DNA of 64,000 nt from Desulfuromonadaceae bacterium (GTDB lineage: Bacteria; Desulfobacterota; Desulfuromonadia; Geobacterales; Pseudopelobacteraceae), in assembly GCA_028688955.1 (NCBI GenBank), contig JAQTXD010000007.1, positions 1-64,000 on the forward strand, written 5' to 3'. This document shows positions 10,432 through 21,399 of the stretch, piece after piece. Numbering within the stretch: position 1 is the first letter of the stretch; every line of letters begins with the position of its first letter. Position numbers and translations under genes: made by a program. Below the pieces are notes generated by a model. That model did no database searches. It worked only from the letters and a program-made list of their open reading frames with translations, and was not told where the DNA came from.

Positions 10432-11376
10432 ATGCATGATAAAATCAAGATTTTTTCCGGCAACTCAAATCCAGATCTGGCGCTGAAAATTTGTGAAAGC
10501 CTCGGTGTCCCGCTCGGTGCAGCACGGGTTCGGAGATTTTCCGATGGTGAAGTCCTGGTTGAAATCGGTGAGAATGTCCGCGGCAGGGATGTGTATGTTG
10601 TCCAGTCAACCTGCGCGCCTACCAATGACAACCTGATGGAACTACTGGTAATAACTGATGCGCTAAAGCGTGCATCGGCGGCCACGATAACCGCTGTCAT
10701 TCCCTACTACGGATACGCCCGTCAGGATCGCAAGGCGGCACCCCGTACTCCGATTACGGCAAAATTGGTTGCGGACCTTATTACTACAGCCGGTGTTGAC
10801 AGAGTGGTTACGATTGACCTGCATGCCGGTCAAATCCAGGGTTTTTTCAACATACCGGTTGACAATCTGTACGCAGCACCGGTAATCCTTAATTACCTTA
10901 AAGACCGTTTCAGTGGCGAACAGGTTGTCATGGTTTCGCCTGACGCTGGCGGAACCGAGAGAGCCCGCGCATTTGCCAAACGGCTTGAATATTCACTCGC
11001 CGTGATTGATAAACGCCGTACTGGGCCGAACGTGGCTGAAGTAATGCACCTCATTGGCGATGTCCGGGATAAAATTGCCATTATTCTTGATGACATGATT
11101 GATACGGCGGGCACACTGACTCAGGCAGCCAAAGCTCTCAAGGCGAATGGTGCCAAAGCAATTTATGCCTGTGCGACACATGGCGTCCTGTCGGGACCCG
11201 CAATTGAGCGCATTAATGCTTCTGAAATTGAAGAAGTCGTCTTGACAGACACAATACCTGGCGGTAATCGCGAGGATGTAACATCCAAGATACGGGTGCT
11301 TTCTGTGGCAGACCTGTTGGCAGAAGCAATCAGGCGTATCCATGAAGATGAATCGGTCAGTTCGTTATTTGTATAG
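10432..11376 (+). CDS. prs: Ribose-phosphate pyrophosphokinase
   Basis: Makes PRPP from ribose 5-phosphate and ATP for nucleotide, histidine and tryptophan synthesis. The protein is 314 residues from [13 protein letters not shown], the family length. Motifs include the flexible loop [18 protein letters not shown], the ribose-phosphate region VMVSPDAGG, and the PRPP loop [12 protein letters not shown]. The ORF track adds 30 residues that include the candidate promoter, so the ATG at 10432 is preferred. It is followed by rplY, pth and ychF in the same direction with short gaps, a common bacterial order. Confidence 0.96.
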   Translation: MHDKIKIFSGNSNPDLALKICESLGVPLGAARVRRFSDGEVLVEIGENVRGRDVYVVQSTCAPTNDNLMELLVITDALKRASAATITAVIPYYGYARQDRKAAPRTPITAKLVADLITTAGVDRVVTIDLHAGQIQGFFNIPVDNLYAAPVILNYLKDRFSGEQVVMVSPDAGGTERARAFAKRLEYSLAVIDKRRTGPNVAEVMHLIGDVRDKIAIILDDMIDTAGTLTQAAKALKANGAKAIYACATHGVLSGPAIERINASEIEEVVLTDTIPGGNREDVTSKIRVLSVADLLAEAIRRIHEDESVSSLFV

Positions 11377-11436
11377 ATTCAAGATATTTCAATATGAATA
11401 GGGCGGGTTTACCCGTCACTACACGCGGAGGAACGT

Positions 11437-12021
11437 ATGCAACAGAAACAGATGAACATTGAACTACGCACCAAGACCGGTACCGGCGTAAGCAGAAGAC
11501 TTCGTGTTGCTGACATGGTGCCTGGTGTTGTTTACGGCAAGGGCCTCGATCCAATGCCGGTGAGCATCAAGTCTCGTGATCTTCAGGATGCAATTTCCGG
11601 CGCAGGCGGGATAAACAACCTGATCACCTTGATCGGCGGCGGAAGTCTTGACCAGAATATTGCAATCGTTGCGGATATTCAGCGCGACCCGATCAAACGT
11701 ACAATCAAACATGTTGATCTCCACCGTATTAATCCTAATGAAAAACTTCGTGTTACCGTTCCGGTTCTTATTACCGGGACTGCAATTGGTGTAAAAGAGG
11801 GTGGTCTGCTTGACCTGGCTCACCACGAATTACACATTGAGTGTCTGCCAGGAAATATTCCAGACAGTATTTCAATTGATGTATCAAATCTCAAGATTGC
11901 ACATTCGATCCATGTCAGCGAGATTCCGCTGCCTGAAGGAATCGTAATTCTTGATCAACCCAAAATTCCCGTTGTCAGCGTTCTTGGCAGAGCCAAGGAA
12001 GATGCTCCGGCAGCGGCATAA
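11437..12021 (+). CDS. rplY: 50S ribosomal protein L25/general stress protein Ctc
   Basis: Long-form bL25 (Ctc/TL5 type) of 194 residues. The N-terminal domain (about 1-95) binds 5S rRNA; the C-terminal beta domain (about 100-185) has [20 protein letters not shown], which is typical of the long form. The tail is Ala-rich. GGAGG sits five bases before the ATG. The prs-ctc-pth-ychF order is classic. A short CGGGTTTACCCG hairpin lies in the leader, but I could not tie it to regulation. Confidence 0.94.
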   Translation: MQQKQMNIELRTKTGTGVSRRLRVADMVPGVVYGKGLDPMPVSIKSRDLQDAISGAGGINNLITLIGGGSLDQNIAIVADIQRDPIKRTIKHVDLHRINPNEKLRVTVPVLITGTAIGVKEGGLLDLAHHELHIECLPGNIPDSISIDVSNLKIAHSIHVSEIPLPEGIVILDQPKIPVVSVLGRAKEDAPAAA

Positions 12022-12043
12022 TAATCATAGAAATACCTAAAGA

Positions 12044-12625
12044 ATGAGTACCTATATAGTTGCGGGGCTCGGTAATCCCGGCCCCACCTATCAATGGACC
12101 CGCCATAATGCGGGTTTTCTTTTTTTGGATCGTCTAGCCCATCTGGAAAGCATTTCTCTCTCGAAGAAATTATTTTCAGGATTGTGTGGAGAGTGGAGTT
12201 ATTCCGGACATCGCCTGATCCTGCTTGAACCACAGACATTCATGAATCTATCCGGCAAGGCTGTGATGCAGGCGCTCCAATTTCATAAACTGCCACTTTC
12301 GAACCTGATCGTAATCCATGACGAACTTGATCTGCAGTTTGGAGTTGTACGATTCAAGAATGGCGGAGGACATGGCGGTCATAATGGTTTACGTTCCATA
12401 ATGGAAACCGTTGGTAAGGGCGATTTTATACGATTACGGATAGGTATCGGAAAATCACCCTATGGGGATACAACAGGCCACGTCCTGGGAAAGTTTCCTC
12501 CCGAACAGATGGAAAATTTACCACGAGTTCTTGACTGTGGCAGAGATATGCTTGAAGTAATGCTTAAAGAAGGCCTACCTAAGTCAATGAGTCTCTTTAA
12601 TAATAAGAACTTCCTGGAAGGATAG
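12044..12625 (+). CDS. pth: Peptidyl-tRNA hydrolase
   Basis: Releases tRNA from stalled peptidyl-tRNA. At 193 residues it is the normal size. It begins [13 protein letters not shown], has the catalytic histidine in [11 protein letters not shown], and the [11 protein letters not shown] segment followed by LRIGIGKSP. It starts 22 bases after rplY and ends four bases before ychF, so it is translated within the prs-rplY-pth-ychF operon. Confidence 0.96.
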   Translation: MSTYIVAGLGNPGPTYQWTRHNAGFLFLDRLAHLESISLSKKLFSGLCGEWSYSGHRLILLEPQTFMNLSGKAVMQALQFHKLPLSNLIVIHDELDLQFGVVRFKNGGGHGGHNGLRSIMETVGKGDFIRLRIGIGKSPYGDTTGHVLGKFPPEQMENLPRVLDCGRDMLEVMLKEGLPKSMSLFNNKNFLEG

Positions 12626-12629
12626 ATTT

Positions 12630-13724
12630 ATGGGTTTCAACTGCGGAATCGTCGGGTTGCCAAATGTCGGTAAATCCACCATTTTTAATGCTCTCACCTC
12701 GGCAGGGGCCGAATCGGCAAACTACCCCTTCTGTACCATCGAACCGAATGTGGGTATCGTTCAGGTTCCTGACCCACGAATGGACCAATTAGCCGTAATC
12801 GTCAATCCGCAGAAAATGCAGCCGACAACAATCGAATTTGTCGACATAGCCGGCCTTGTAAAAGGTGCCAGCCAGGGTGAGGGGCTCGGCAACCAGTTCC
12901 TGGGTCACATACGCAGTGTTGATGCAATAGTTCATGTTGTTCGTTGCTTTGATGATGACAACGTTGTGCATGTGAATGGCAAGGTGTCACCTGCTGATGA
13001 TATTGAGGTTATTAATACTGAACTTGCCCTGGCAGATCTTGACACCATTGAAAAAAAACTGCAGCGTGCTGAAAAAATGTCCCGCAGCGGAGATAAAAAG
13101 GCAAAAGAGGAGGTTGATTTTTATCTTCGCGTCAGAGCACTTCTCGAACAGGTTAAAAAGCTGCAGGGGATTGCCCAGAATGAAGACGAAAAAATATGGA
13201 TGCGCGACCTGCATCTCCTGACCGATAAGCCGGTTCTGTATGTTGCAAACGTTGCTGAAGATGACCTTGAAGGAAAACATCCAAACGTTGCGACTGTTCG
13301 TGCAATTGCATCTGCTGAAGGGGCCTGCGTCGTGGTTATCTGCGGTCAACTGGAAGCAGAAATAGCTGAGCTTGACGGACCGGAGAAAAAAGCGTTTCTT
13401 GACGACATGGGATTAGAGGAGGCCGGACTCGACCGACTCATTCGTAACGGCTATGCCTTACTTGGCCTCATCACTTACTTCACTGCCGGAGTCAAAGAGG
13501 TGCGCGCCTGGACGATTGTCAATGGCACCAAGGCGCCACAGGCTGCAGGCGTGATACACACAGACTTTGAGAAAGGATTCATTCGTGCCGAGGTTATCGG
13601 CTTTAACGATTATATTGCCTGCGGTGGTGAATCCGGTGCGAAGGAAAAGGGATTAATGCGGCTGGAAGGAAAAGAGTATGTCGTTAAAGACGGCGACGTT
13701 ATGCATTTCCGATTCAACGTCTAG
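12630..13724 (+). CDS. ychF: Ribosome-binding ATPase YchF
   Basis: An Obg-family P-loop protein (364 residues) that prefers ATP over GTP and binds ribosomes. It begins [17 protein letters not shown] and continues [23 protein letters not shown] is the G3 motif. A coiled-coil insert covers about residues 130-190, and the C-terminal TGS domain (about 280-364) includes [17 protein letters not shown]. It is the last gene of the prs operon, with a strong terminator 26 bases on. Confidence 0.96.
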   Translation: MGFNCGIVGLPNVGKSTIFNALTSAGAESANYPFCTIEPNVGIVQVPDPRMDQLAVIVNPQKMQPTTIEFVDIAGLVKGASQGEGLGNQFLGHIRSVDAIVHVVRCFDDDNVVHVNGKVSPADDIEVINTELALADLDTIEKKLQRAEKMSRSGDKKAKEEVDFYLRVRALLEQVKKLQGIAQNEDEKIWMRDLHLLTDKPVLYVANVAEDDLEGKHPNVATVRAIASAEGACVVVICGQLEAEIAELDGPEKKAFLDDMGLEEAGLDRLIRNGYALLGLITYFTAGVKEVRAWTIVNGTKAPQAAGVIHTDFEKGFIRAEVIGFNDYIACGGESGAKEKGLMRLEGKEYVVKDGDVMHFRFNV

Positions 13725-13750
13725 TTTCTCGGTACATTAAACGGTTGTAC

Positions 13751-13782
13751 AGAAAAGCCCCGGTCCTGGCCGGGGCTTTTCT
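13751..13782 (+). terminator. Rho-independent terminator after ychF
   Basis: A near-perfect stem AGAAAAGCCCCGG / CCGGGGCTTTTCT with a six-base loop. The T-tract is part of the stem. Confidence 0.85.
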
Positions 13783-13914
13783 GTGCCGCGCACCTGACAT
13801 GAACATAATTCAGCCGGTTTCATGCGCCCTTTTTTATTGAGCAGCATCATGACTTATGCTACTGTGCAACGTTATTTTTCAGATTATTCATTTAACCATC
13901 CGGAGTAAATTAAA

Positions 13915-16608
13915 ATGTTCAGTTCCATTATAAGAAAGTTTATCGGCAGCAAGAATGAGCGTGAAATTAAAAAAATGTGGCCTGTCGTTGAGAAGATAAA
14001 TTCTCTTGAGGCTTCCATTGCTCCTCTGTCGGATGAGCAGCTCGCCAACAAGACTGCCGAATTCAAGGCACGCTACGCAAAAGGTGAATCACTCGACTCA
14101 TTGCTTCCGGAAGCTTTTGCCGTCTGCCGTGAAGGCGGTAAACGAGTACTCGGCATGCGCCATTTTGATGTCCAGTTAATTGGCGGCATGGTTCTTCATT
14201 CCGGGAAAATAGCTGAAATGAAAACCGGTGAGGGAAAAACGCTTGTTGCAACCCTCCCCGCATACCTGAACGCAATTTCCGGAAAAGGTGTACATGTTGT
14301 TACCGTCAATGATTATCTGGCTAAACGAGACTCGGAATGGATGGGCCGTTTATACAACTTTCTTGGACTAACGGTAGGTATCATTGTTCATGGTATTGAG
14401 GATGATCAACGCCGAATCAACTATGCTGCTGACATTACCTACGGCACAAACAACGAGTTCGGCTTCGATTATTTGCGCGATAATATGAAATTTGATCTGG
14501 ATGATTACGTCCAGAGGGGCTTTAACCATGCAATCGTCGATGAGGTTGACTCCATTCTGATTGATGAGGCCCGGACTCCGCTCATTATTTCCGGTCCGAC
14601 GGAAGATTCAACTGACAAGTATTACATTATCAATGCCATCATTCCAAAACTGGAAAGAGGCGAAGTCATAGAGGTTGAGGCAAATACTCTTTCCGGTAAA
14701 CGCAAGCAGTATACGGGCGATTTCACTATCGATGAAAAAGCAAAAAGCGCCGCCCTGACAGAACAGGGTGTACTGAAAGTTGAAAAACTTCTCAGAATTG
14801 ACAACCTGTATGACCCGCGAAATATTGAAACTCTACATCATGTCAATCAGGCACTCCGTGCGCACGCCATGTATAAACTTGATGTAGATTATGTCGTTAA
14901 AGATGGAGAAGTACTGATAGTCGATGAATTTACCGGTCGGCTCATGCCCGGTCGTCGCTGGTCCGACGGCTTGCATCAGGCGATTGAGGCAAAAGAAGGG
15001 GTCAAAATAGAAAACGAGAACCAGACCCTGGCAACAATTACCTTTCAGAATTTTTTCCGCATGTACACGAAGCTATCCGGCATGACCGGTACCGCCGACA
15101 CTGAGGCGGAAGAATTTCATAAAATCTATAAACTTGAAGTATGCGTAATTCCGACAAACCGCCCGCTTGTACGCCCCGATTTTCCTGATGTCATTTACAA
15201 GACAGAAATGGAAAAATTCAAAGCGGTTATTGAAGATATTAAAGGACATTACGCAGCCGGACAGCCGTGCCTGGTGGGAACCATCTCCATTGAAAAGTCG
15301 GAAGTTTTGGCGGAACTGCTTAAACGTCAGGGTGTCCCGCATTGCGTGTTGAACGCCAAGCAGCACGAACGCGAAGCAGAGATTGTTTCCCAGGCAGGCC
15401 GCAAAGGCGCTATTACAATTGCAACCAATATGGCTGGCCGTGGAACCGATATTGTGTTGGGGGGCAACCCTGATGCCCTCGCCAAGCAGTGGCGTCGTGC
15501 AAATCCGGAGGCGACCGACGAACAATATGCAACAATCCTTGCAACCTACAAAGCCGAATGCGCCGCTGAGCATGAAGAGGTTATCAAACTGGGTGGACTT
15601 CATATCCTGGGTACAGAACGACATGAGTCTCGCCGCATTGATAACCAGTTGCGCGGGCGTTCCGGTCGTCAGGGAGATCCCGGTTCATCCAAGTTTTACC
15701 TGTCTCTGGAAGATGACCTGCTCCGCATTTTTGGTTCGGAGCGGGTCTCAAAAATCATGGATCTTCTGAAAATTGAGGAGGGTGAGGCCATTACTCACAG
15801 CATGATCTCCCGATCAATAGAGAATGCACAGAAAAAAGTGGAAGCGCATAACTTTGATATTCGTAAGCATCTTATTGAATATGACGATGTCATGAACAAA
15901 CAGCGTGAAGTAATTTATACCCAGCGGCGGGAAATTCTGGGCGGCCAGGACATTCGTGAAAGCTTCCTAGAAATGCTCGATGATACGGTTGAAGAAATTG
16001 CCGCGGCCTTTGCAATTGACAAAGTTTCACCACACGAATGGGATTGGCAGGGGATAAGCGATCATGTGTATAAATGTTTCAACCTTCAGTTAGACCTGCC
16101 ACGGGAAATGATCGGCCGCCTGACACCGGTCAATTTCCGCGACACACTGAAAGAGCAGGCTCACGCAATCTTTAACGGCCGGGTGCAGGAGATGGGTGAT
16201 GAACTCATCGATCACCTCATAAAGGTGATGATGCTGCAGGCCATTGATACACACTGGAAAGACCACCTCCTTAATATTGACCACCTCAAAGAAGGTATCG
16301 GTCTCCGTGGCTACGGGCAGAAAGACCCAAAACAGGAATACAAGAAAGAGGCATATAACCTGTTTATGGAATTGATGGTTCGTATTCGTGAAGAGGTTGT
16401 TGAACGCGTCTACTGGGTGCAGATCAATAACGACGGCGAAGAAATTGAGGCCATCGAGGAAGAGATGCAGAGCAAAAAGCTGATTTTCAATCTGGGAGGA
16501 AGTGCAGAGCATCCTCAAGAACCGGCAAAAAGTCAGAAGGTAGCGGGACGCAACGATGCCTGTCCATGCGGGAGCGGTAAAAAGTACAAAAAATGCTGCG
16601 GTAAATAG
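13915..16608 (+). CDS. secA: Preprotein translocase ATPase SecA
   Basis: Motor ATPase of Sec protein export, 897 residues. Walker A is [16 protein letters not shown] and the DEAD-like motif is [20 protein letters not shown]. The second helicase domain has [20 protein letters not shown] and [17 protein letters not shown]. The zinc-binding SEC-C tail [13 protein letters not shown], which contacts SecB and ribosomes, is intact. GGAG lies nine bases before the ATG. It is single, separated from ychF by a terminator. Confidence 0.97.
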   Translation: MFSSIIRKFIGSKNEREIKKMWPVVEKINSLEASIAPLSDEQLANKTAEFKARYAKGESLDSLLPEAFAVCREGGKRVLGMRHFDVQLIGGMVLHSGKIAEMKTGEGKTLVATLPAYLNAISGKGVHVVTVNDYLAKRDSEWMGRLYNFLGLTVGIIVHGIEDDQRRINYAADITYGTNNEFGFDYLRDNMKFDLDDYVQRGFNHAIVDEVDSILIDEARTPLIISGPTEDSTDKYYIINAIIPKLERGEVIEVEANTLSGKRKQYTGDFTIDEKAKSAALTEQGVLKVEKLLRIDNLYDPRNIETLHHVNQALRAHAMYKLDVDYVVKDGEVLIVDEFTGRLMPGRRWSDGLHQAIEAKEGVKIENENQTLATITFQNFFRMYTKLSGMTGTADTEAEEFHKIYKLEVCVIPTNRPLVRPDFPDVIYKTEMEKFKAVIEDIKGHYAAGQPCLVGTISIEKSEVLAELLKRQGVPHCVLNAKQHEREAEIVSQAGRKGAITIATNMAGRGTDIVLGGNPDALAKQWRRANPEATDEQYATILATYKAECAAEHEEVIKLGGLHILGTERHESRRIDNQLRGRSGRQGDPGSSKFYLSLEDDLLRIFGSERVSKIMDLLKIEEGEAITHSMISRSIENAQKKVEAHNFDIRKHLIEYDDVMNKQREVIYTQRREILGGQDIRESFLEMLDDTVEEIAAAFAIDKVSPHEWDWQGISDHVYKCFNLQLDLPREMIGRLTPVNFRDTLKEQAHAIFNGRVQEMGDELIDHLIKVMMLQAIDTHWKDHLLNIDHLKEGIGLRGYGQKDPKQEYKKEAYNLFMELMVRIREEVVERVYWVQINNDGEEIEAIEEEMQSKKLIFNLGGSAEHPQEPAKSQKVAGRNDACPCGSGKKYKKCCGK

Positions 16609-16656
16609 CATACGTCACAACACGGATACGCCGCACCAGTTAAGAGGGAAATACAG

Positions 16657-17838
16657 ATGAAGGTACAAGGCTTTACCTTTTCAACCGTTGAAGCTGCAAT
16701 TAAAAAACCGGGGCGTAACGATTTTGCGCTTATTTTTTCGAATGTTCCTGCGGTCTCGGCAGCGGTTTTTACCACCAGTACCGTAAAGGCTGCCCCGGTT
16801 CTGGTGTCACAGGAGCACATTGCCAACGGACGTGCTCAGGCACTGATTGTTAACAGTGGCAATGCCAATGCCTGCACCGGCGAATCAGGTATGCAGGTAG
16901 CACGGGAAACAACCCGACTGGTTGCACACGAACTCGGCATTGATTCAACAGCAGTTCAGATCTGTTCCACCGGTGTTATTGGTGTGCAGATGCCGATGGA
17001 GCGTATCAGGACTGCCATTCCTGCATTGGTTACCGGTCTGGCATCAGGAACGCTTGAAGATGTAGCTCATGCAATAATGACGACCGACACCTTTCCGAAG
17101 ATGGTAACCCGCAGTGGATCTATTGACGGCATTCAATACACTATCGCGGGTGTCGCCAAGGGAGCGGGCATGATAATGCCCAACATGGCAACCATGCTTT
17201 CATTCATCATCACAGATGCCGCAGTTGAGCCGCTCTTTCTACAAGAAGCCTTCAAAAACGCCGTCGACCAATCATTTAATGTCATAACCGTAGACGGCGA
17301 CATGTCAACCAATGACACCTGTGTGATCATGGCAAACGGCATGGCGGAGAACCGGATTATTACAAAAGATACTCCAGCGGGATCCGCGTTTGAGTCATTA
17401 CTGAACGAGACCTTACTTTCATTGGCAAAGCAGATTGTAAAAGATGGCGAAGGTGCGACAAAGTTTGTTGAAATACGGGTGCGCGGTGCCAAAAACAGTG
17501 CCGATGCAAAGCGGACGGCGATGGCAATTGCAAATTCGAGTCTGGTAAAAACCGCTTTTTTTGGGCAGGATGCCAACTGGGGCAGGATATTTGCGGCAGT
17601 CGGCTATTCTGGTGCAGAAGTTGATCAGTCACGCTTATCGTTGAGTTTTGATGATGTGTGCATGGCCAAAAACGGCATTTTTGCCGGAGGTGATGCTGAA
17701 GTCCGGGGAACAGAAGTTCTGAAACAAAAAGAATTTACCGTATCCGTTGACCTTGGTCTGGGAAGCGGTACCGCCTCTGTGTACACGTCCGACCTTACGC
17801 ACGAATACATCAGCATTAACGCCGACTACCGTTCCTGA
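16657..17838 (+). CDS. argJ: Bifunctional ornithine acetyltransferase/N-acetylglutamate synthase
   Basis: ArgJ recycles the acetyl group in arginine synthesis by transferring it from N-acetylornithine to glutamate. The protein has 393 residues and is self-cleaved in the family before the threonine in the MATM motif, seen here as IIMPNMATMLSF. The early segment is NSGNANACTG, and the C-terminus has ANWGRIFAAVGYSG and the ending EYISINADYRS. It lies 48 bases after secA, with a terminator just downstream. Confidence 0.96.
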   Translation: MKVQGFTFSTVEAAIKKPGRNDFALIFSNVPAVSAAVFTTSTVKAAPVLVSQEHIANGRAQALIVNSGNANACTGESGMQVARETTRLVAHELGIDSTAVQICSTGVIGVQMPMERIRTAIPALVTGLASGTLEDVAHAIMTTDTFPKMVTRSGSIDGIQYTIAGVAKGAGMIMPNMATMLSFIITDAAVEPLFLQEAFKNAVDQSFNVITVDGDMSTNDTCVIMANGMAENRIITKDTPAGSAFESLLNETLLSLAKQIVKDGEGATKFVEIRVRGAKNSADAKRTAMAIANSSLVKTAFFGQDANWGRIFAAVGYSGAEVDQSRLSLSFDDVCMAKNGIFAGGDAEVRGTEVLKQKEFTVSVDLGLGSGTASVYTSDLTHEYISINADYRS

Positions 17839-17862
17839 TTACAATGTACGATTCATTTCATT

Positions 17863-17886
17863 AAGCCCCCTCATTCGGGGGCTTTT
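17863..17886 (+). terminator. Rho-independent terminator after argJ
   Basis: AAGCCCCC / GGGGGCTT stem with a TCATTC loop, closed by TTTT. It lies 24 bases past the argJ stop. Confidence 0.85.
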
Positions 17887-17914
17887 GGCGTTATACAGGT
17901 TATAGAGTGATCAT

Positions 17915-19111
17915 GTGAAAAAATTTCGAATTATTCTACCCGTTATTTGTATTATTTTTTTAGCAACCATAACCGCAGCACATGCCGCTGATTATCTGCT
18001 GGATATCGGTCGTGCCGCAACCATTGATGTCCTGCTTGAAAATGCCATCAGACGCGGCCTTATTTCCGGCGGAGTCGTGACGGTAGGTAACCACACAGGC
18101 CAACTGTACAGCACATCGCAGGGCAGGTTGTATCCTGTAACAGGCTCCCCCCCCCTTACTGATCGGACGATTTTCGATACTGCATCACTTACCAAGGTGC
18201 TTGCAACTGCCCCCGCAATTATGAAACTGCTCGAGCAGGGTAAGATCACCCTACTTGATCCGCTGACACGCTGGTTCCCTGAATTTGAAGGAAGCGGCCG
18301 AGAAGAAATCACCATTCTTAATCTGTTAACTCACACTTCCGGGCTGGATGATGTTGAAGTTGCGCAAAGCGATCCTTTGAAAAGCCTGATAGATAAGGCT
18401 ATCAGACAAAACAACGGCAGTCTGCCCGGAAACCGGTTTCGCTATGCCGACATCAACTTTATCCTTCTTGGTGAGCTTGTGACGCGTGTCACTAAAATTC
18501 CTCTAGACAGATTCTGTACCGAAAACATTTATGCACCGATCGGTATGGCTGAGACCGGATTTCTTCCCCAGACAGATTTTAACGTAATCGCACCGACGGC
18601 GGGACAGAACAGAACACTCACGGCAGGAGTTGTCCAGGACAGCAATGCCCGGCGGCTTGGCGGAGTAGCAGGACATGCCGGACTGTTCAGTAACGCGAGC
18701 GATCTTAACAGATTTGTAACCATGATTCTCAACCACGGAACCTATGCAGGAACGCGTCTCTTTACAGAGCGCGTCATCACCCAAATGACCGCCCCGTATT
18801 TCTACAGCAATGGCAAGATAATCAGGGGCCTCGGCTGGGATATCAATTCTCCGTTTTCCTCTCCACGAGGTAATTATTTTTCCGATATGTCATTCGGTCA
18901 TACCGGTTACAGCGGATCATCAATATGGATTGATCCTGAGCAGGATTTGTACGTAATTCTTTTGACCGTTCGACTCGATTACACGAACATTCGGCAGTTT
19001 AACCAATTGAGAAGGGATATATCAAGTCTGGCAGTCTCCATTTTCTCGACCCCGCGACTTGCGGCAGAACTTGGCAATGGTGCGAAAAGCCCTGAAACGC
19101 TAATACCTTGA
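17915..19111 (+). CDS. Exported beta-lactamase-family serine hydrolase
   Basis: A class C beta-lactamase-like (PF00144) serine hydrolase of 398 residues with a Sec signal peptide (MKKFRIILPVICIIFLATIT..AHA). The nucleophile motif SxxK is SLTK (about residue 91), the Tyr motif is RYADINF, and the third motif region is FGHTGYSGSS. Such proteins hydrolyse peptidoglycan peptides or small esters; the substrate here is unknown. The start is GTG. It sits alone between argJ and a response regulator. Confidence 0.88.
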   Translation: MKKFRIILPVICIIFLATITAAHAADYLLDIGRAATIDVLLENAIRRGLISGGVVTVGNHTGQLYSTSQGRLYPVTGSPPLTDRTIFDTASLTKVLATAPAIMKLLEQGKITLLDPLTRWFPEFEGSGREEITILNLLTHTSGLDDVEVAQSDPLKSLIDKAIRQNNGSLPGNRFRYADINFILLGELVTRVTKIPLDRFCTENIYAPIGMAETGFLPQTDFNVIAPTAGQNRTLTAGVVQDSNARRLGGVAGHAGLFSNASDLNRFVTMILNHGTYAGTRLFTERVITQMTAPYFYSNGKIIRGLGWDINSPFSSPRGNYFSDMSFGHTGYSGSSIWIDPEQDLYVILLTVRLDYTNIRQFNQLRRDISSLAVSIFSTPRLAAELGNGAKSPETLIP

Positions 19112-19184
19112 CACGATATTGCTCCTGTGTTAGTTGTCAGCTGCATCATTATTTTGCGTACCCACTCAAACAAGGGAGGGATCG

Positions 19185-20255
19185 ATGAGCATTAAAGTAC
19201 TGGTCGCTGACGACAGTATCACCATCCAGAAAGTAATCGGTATAATATTCGGGGGTGATGAATACTCCCTGACAATTGTAGATAACGGAAAAGCTGCTGT
19301 CGATACGGCTCGTGAAATCAACCCGGATATTTTGTTGATTGACGCCTTGATGCCGGGCATGTCCGGGTACGAAGTTGCCGAAGCGGTGCGCTCGACACCG
19401 TCGCTTGCGGCCAAACCGATTCTGCTGCTGACCGGATCCTTTGAGCCGTTTGATGAAGATAAGGCAAAGAAATGCGGGGCTGACGATTTCATTGCAAAAC
19501 CATTTGAGTCTCAACAAATCATCAGTAAGGTTAAAGAACTTCTTGAAATTGGCCGGACCCGTGGACAAGCCCCACAAAGTTATACTTTTGAAGACGTTGT
19601 AGAAACACCCGCAGAAGCGGCAGTTCCGGAATCGGTACCTTCTGCCATTGGCAATATCTCTCAAAATATTGTTCCACCCGCTGATACTGTGCAGACAGCT
19701 GCTGCACCTGATATATGGGGAGCATTTACCCCGGAAGCTGAGCCATTTGCTCCACCAGTAAATGTCCCGGTTGCGGCTGATTCGTTTGCCGATTTGTCAG
19801 AACCTGATGTATTTGCAATAGTTACTGAGGAAAATGACGCACAACTTGTAGAGACTGACGTTCCTGCACCCCCATCGCCACAGCATACCGGTTCTCAGTG
19901 GGTTCCCGTTGAAGAAAATACGTTTGAGTTTGAAGATGAAACTGCCGAAGAACAACCACCAGCGTTTATTGAACAGGTGATTACCACCCAACTTTTCACA
20001 GATCCGGAACCGGATGCAGCAGTTATACCGGCCGCACCGTTTGTACCGCTTGCAGACCCGACCCCGGTCTTAGCACCCCCCCCCCTCCCCCCGGCTACTG
20101 CTGAAGTACCAATGACGCTGAATGAGGAACAGCTGAAGGCGGCTCTTGCCTCTGTGTCGAAGGAAGTCATCGAACGGATAGTTTGGGAGGTTGTGCCCGA
20201 TCTGGCAGAGGCCATGATTCGTGAAGCAATCAGGAAAATAAAAGAAGGGGTATAA
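19185..20255 (+). CDS. Response regulator with Pro/Ala/acidic linker and C-terminal helix
   Basis: A receiver domain (about 1-122: VLVADDSITIQKV, LLIDALMPGMSG, lysine in IAKPF) joined to about 170 residues of low-complexity Pro/Ala/Glu-rich linker. It ends in a conserved-looking helix, SKEVIERIVWEVVPDLAEAM, followed by IREAIRKIKEG. The C-terminal helix resembles tails of deltaproteobacterial receiver proteins. There is no DNA-binding or enzymatic domain, so it probably acts by docking. The ORF track starts 17 codons early; AGGGAGG lies four bases before the ATG at 19185. A terminator separates it from trpD. Confidence 0.85.
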   Translation: MSIKVLVADDSITIQKVIGIIFGGDEYSLTIVDNGKAAVDTAREINPDILLIDALMPGMSGYEVAEAVRSTPSLAAKPILLLTGSFEPFDEDKAKKCGADDFIAKPFESQQIISKVKELLEIGRTRGQAPQSYTFEDVVETPAEAAVPESVPSAIGNISQNIVPPADTVQTAAAPDIWGAFTPEAEPFAPPVNVPVAADSFADLSEPDVFAIVTEENDAQLVETDVPAPPSPQHTGSQWVPVEENTFEFEDETAEEQPPAFIEQVITTQLFTDPEPDAAVIPAAPFVPLADPTPVLAPPPLPPATAEVPMTLNEEQLKAALASVSKEVIERIVWEVVPDLAEAMIREAIRKIKEGV

Positions 20256-20284
20256 GCCGGCGCATCTTGACATATGAACTGAGA

Positions 20285-20308
20285 GGGGATGGAAACATCC
20301 CCTTTTTT
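20285..20308 (+). terminator. Rho-independent terminator between the response regulator and trpD
   Basis: GGGGAT / ATCCCC stem with a GGAAAC loop, followed by six Ts. It ends 18 bases before trpD, so trpD is either read through it or starts from a promoter inside the upstream gene. Confidence 0.8.
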
Positions 20309-20325
20309 CGTAAGGGGGCACACAG

Positions 20326-21378
20326 ATGATTAAAAAAGCTATCGCAAAAATTGTTGAGCGTGAAGATCTGAGCGAAGGGGAAATGATTGAAGTCATGAAT
20401 CAGATCATGTCCGGTGAATGCACCCCGGCTCAGATTGGTGCCTTTATAACTGCTCTGCGTATGAAAGGTGAAACCGTAGAAGAAATTACCGGTGCCGCCC
20501 GCGTCATGCGTGAACGGGCCACACCGATCAGGGTTGGCAAAGGTGTACTCGGAATTGACCGGGATGACATTAATATCGACCGTGAGACAATTCTTGATGT
20601 TGTCGGTACCGGAGGCGATGGCACAAACACCTTCAACGTCTCCACTACTGTCTCCTTTGTTGTATCTGCCTGTGGAGTTAAAGTTGCGAAACATGGAAAC
20701 CGGTCGGTATCTTCAGCCTGCGGCAGCGCCGACGTTCTTGAAAAACTCGGCATAAACCTTGATGTAACCCCGGAAACAGTTGAAAACTGTATTGATAAAA
20801 TCGGTATCGGCTTCCTCTTTGCCCCTGCCCTCCACGGTGCCATGAAACATGCTATCGGGCCGCGCCGGGAGATCGGCATCCGCACGATTTTTAATATTCT
20901 GGGGCCTTTGACCAATCCCGCCGGGGCTGACTGCCAGGTAATGGGAGTATATCGTGCTGATCTTGTGGAGATACTTGCCGGGGTACTGCTTAAACTGGGA
21001 TGTCGTCACGGTTTTGTTGTTCACGGGACAGACGGTATGGACGAAATGACGCTTACCGGAGAAACCCTGGTGGCTGAAGTCACCCCCGCAGGAGTCATAC
21101 TCGGCAGCGTCACCCCTGAGCAGCACGGCTTGTCCCGCTGCACGATGGAAGACCTCAAAGGTGGCGACGCAGCAGTTAACGCAACAATTGTGACATCAAT
21201 TCTGGCCGGGGAGCGCGGAGCGCGGAGAGATATTGTCCTGCTGAATGCAGCCTACGCACTGGTCGCTGCCGGAAAGGCTGCGACTCCTGCAGAAGGGATG
21301 AAGATGGCAGCGGATGCCATTGATTCCGGTCGGGCACTTCAGCAGGTTGAAAAACTGGCTGCTTTGACAACTATGTAA
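20326..21378 (+). CDS. trpD: Anthranilate phosphoribosyltransferase
   Basis: Second step of tryptophan synthesis: anthranilate plus PRPP to phosphoribosyl-anthranilate. The protein has 350 residues, with the PRPP motif [32 protein letters not shown], and the anthranilate-site region [17 protein letters not shown]. It is followed 21 bases later by trpC. The rest of the trp pathway is not in the window. Confidence 0.96.
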   Translation: MIKKAIAKIVEREDLSEGEMIEVMNQIMSGECTPAQIGAFITALRMKGETVEEITGAARVMRERATPIRVGKGVLGIDRDDINIDRETILDVVGTGGDGTNTFNVSTTVSFVVSACGVKVAKHGNRSVSSACGSADVLEKLGINLDVTPETVENCIDKIGIGFLFAPALHGAMKHAIGPRREIGIRTIFNILGPLTNPAGADCQVMGVYRADLVEILAGVLLKLGCRHGFVVHGTDGMDEMTLTGETLVAEVTPAGVILGSVTPEQHGLSRCTMEDLKGGDAAVNATIVTSILAGERGARRDIVLLNAAYALVAAGKAATPAEGMKMAADAIDSGRALQQVEKLAALTTM

Positions 21379-21399
21379 AAGAGGGAGAATATTCTTACC

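Noticed and set aside
11404-11415. Small CGGGTTTACCCG hairpin before rplY
   Set aside because: Two-base loop and five-base stem with no T-tract; too weak to call as attenuator or terminator.
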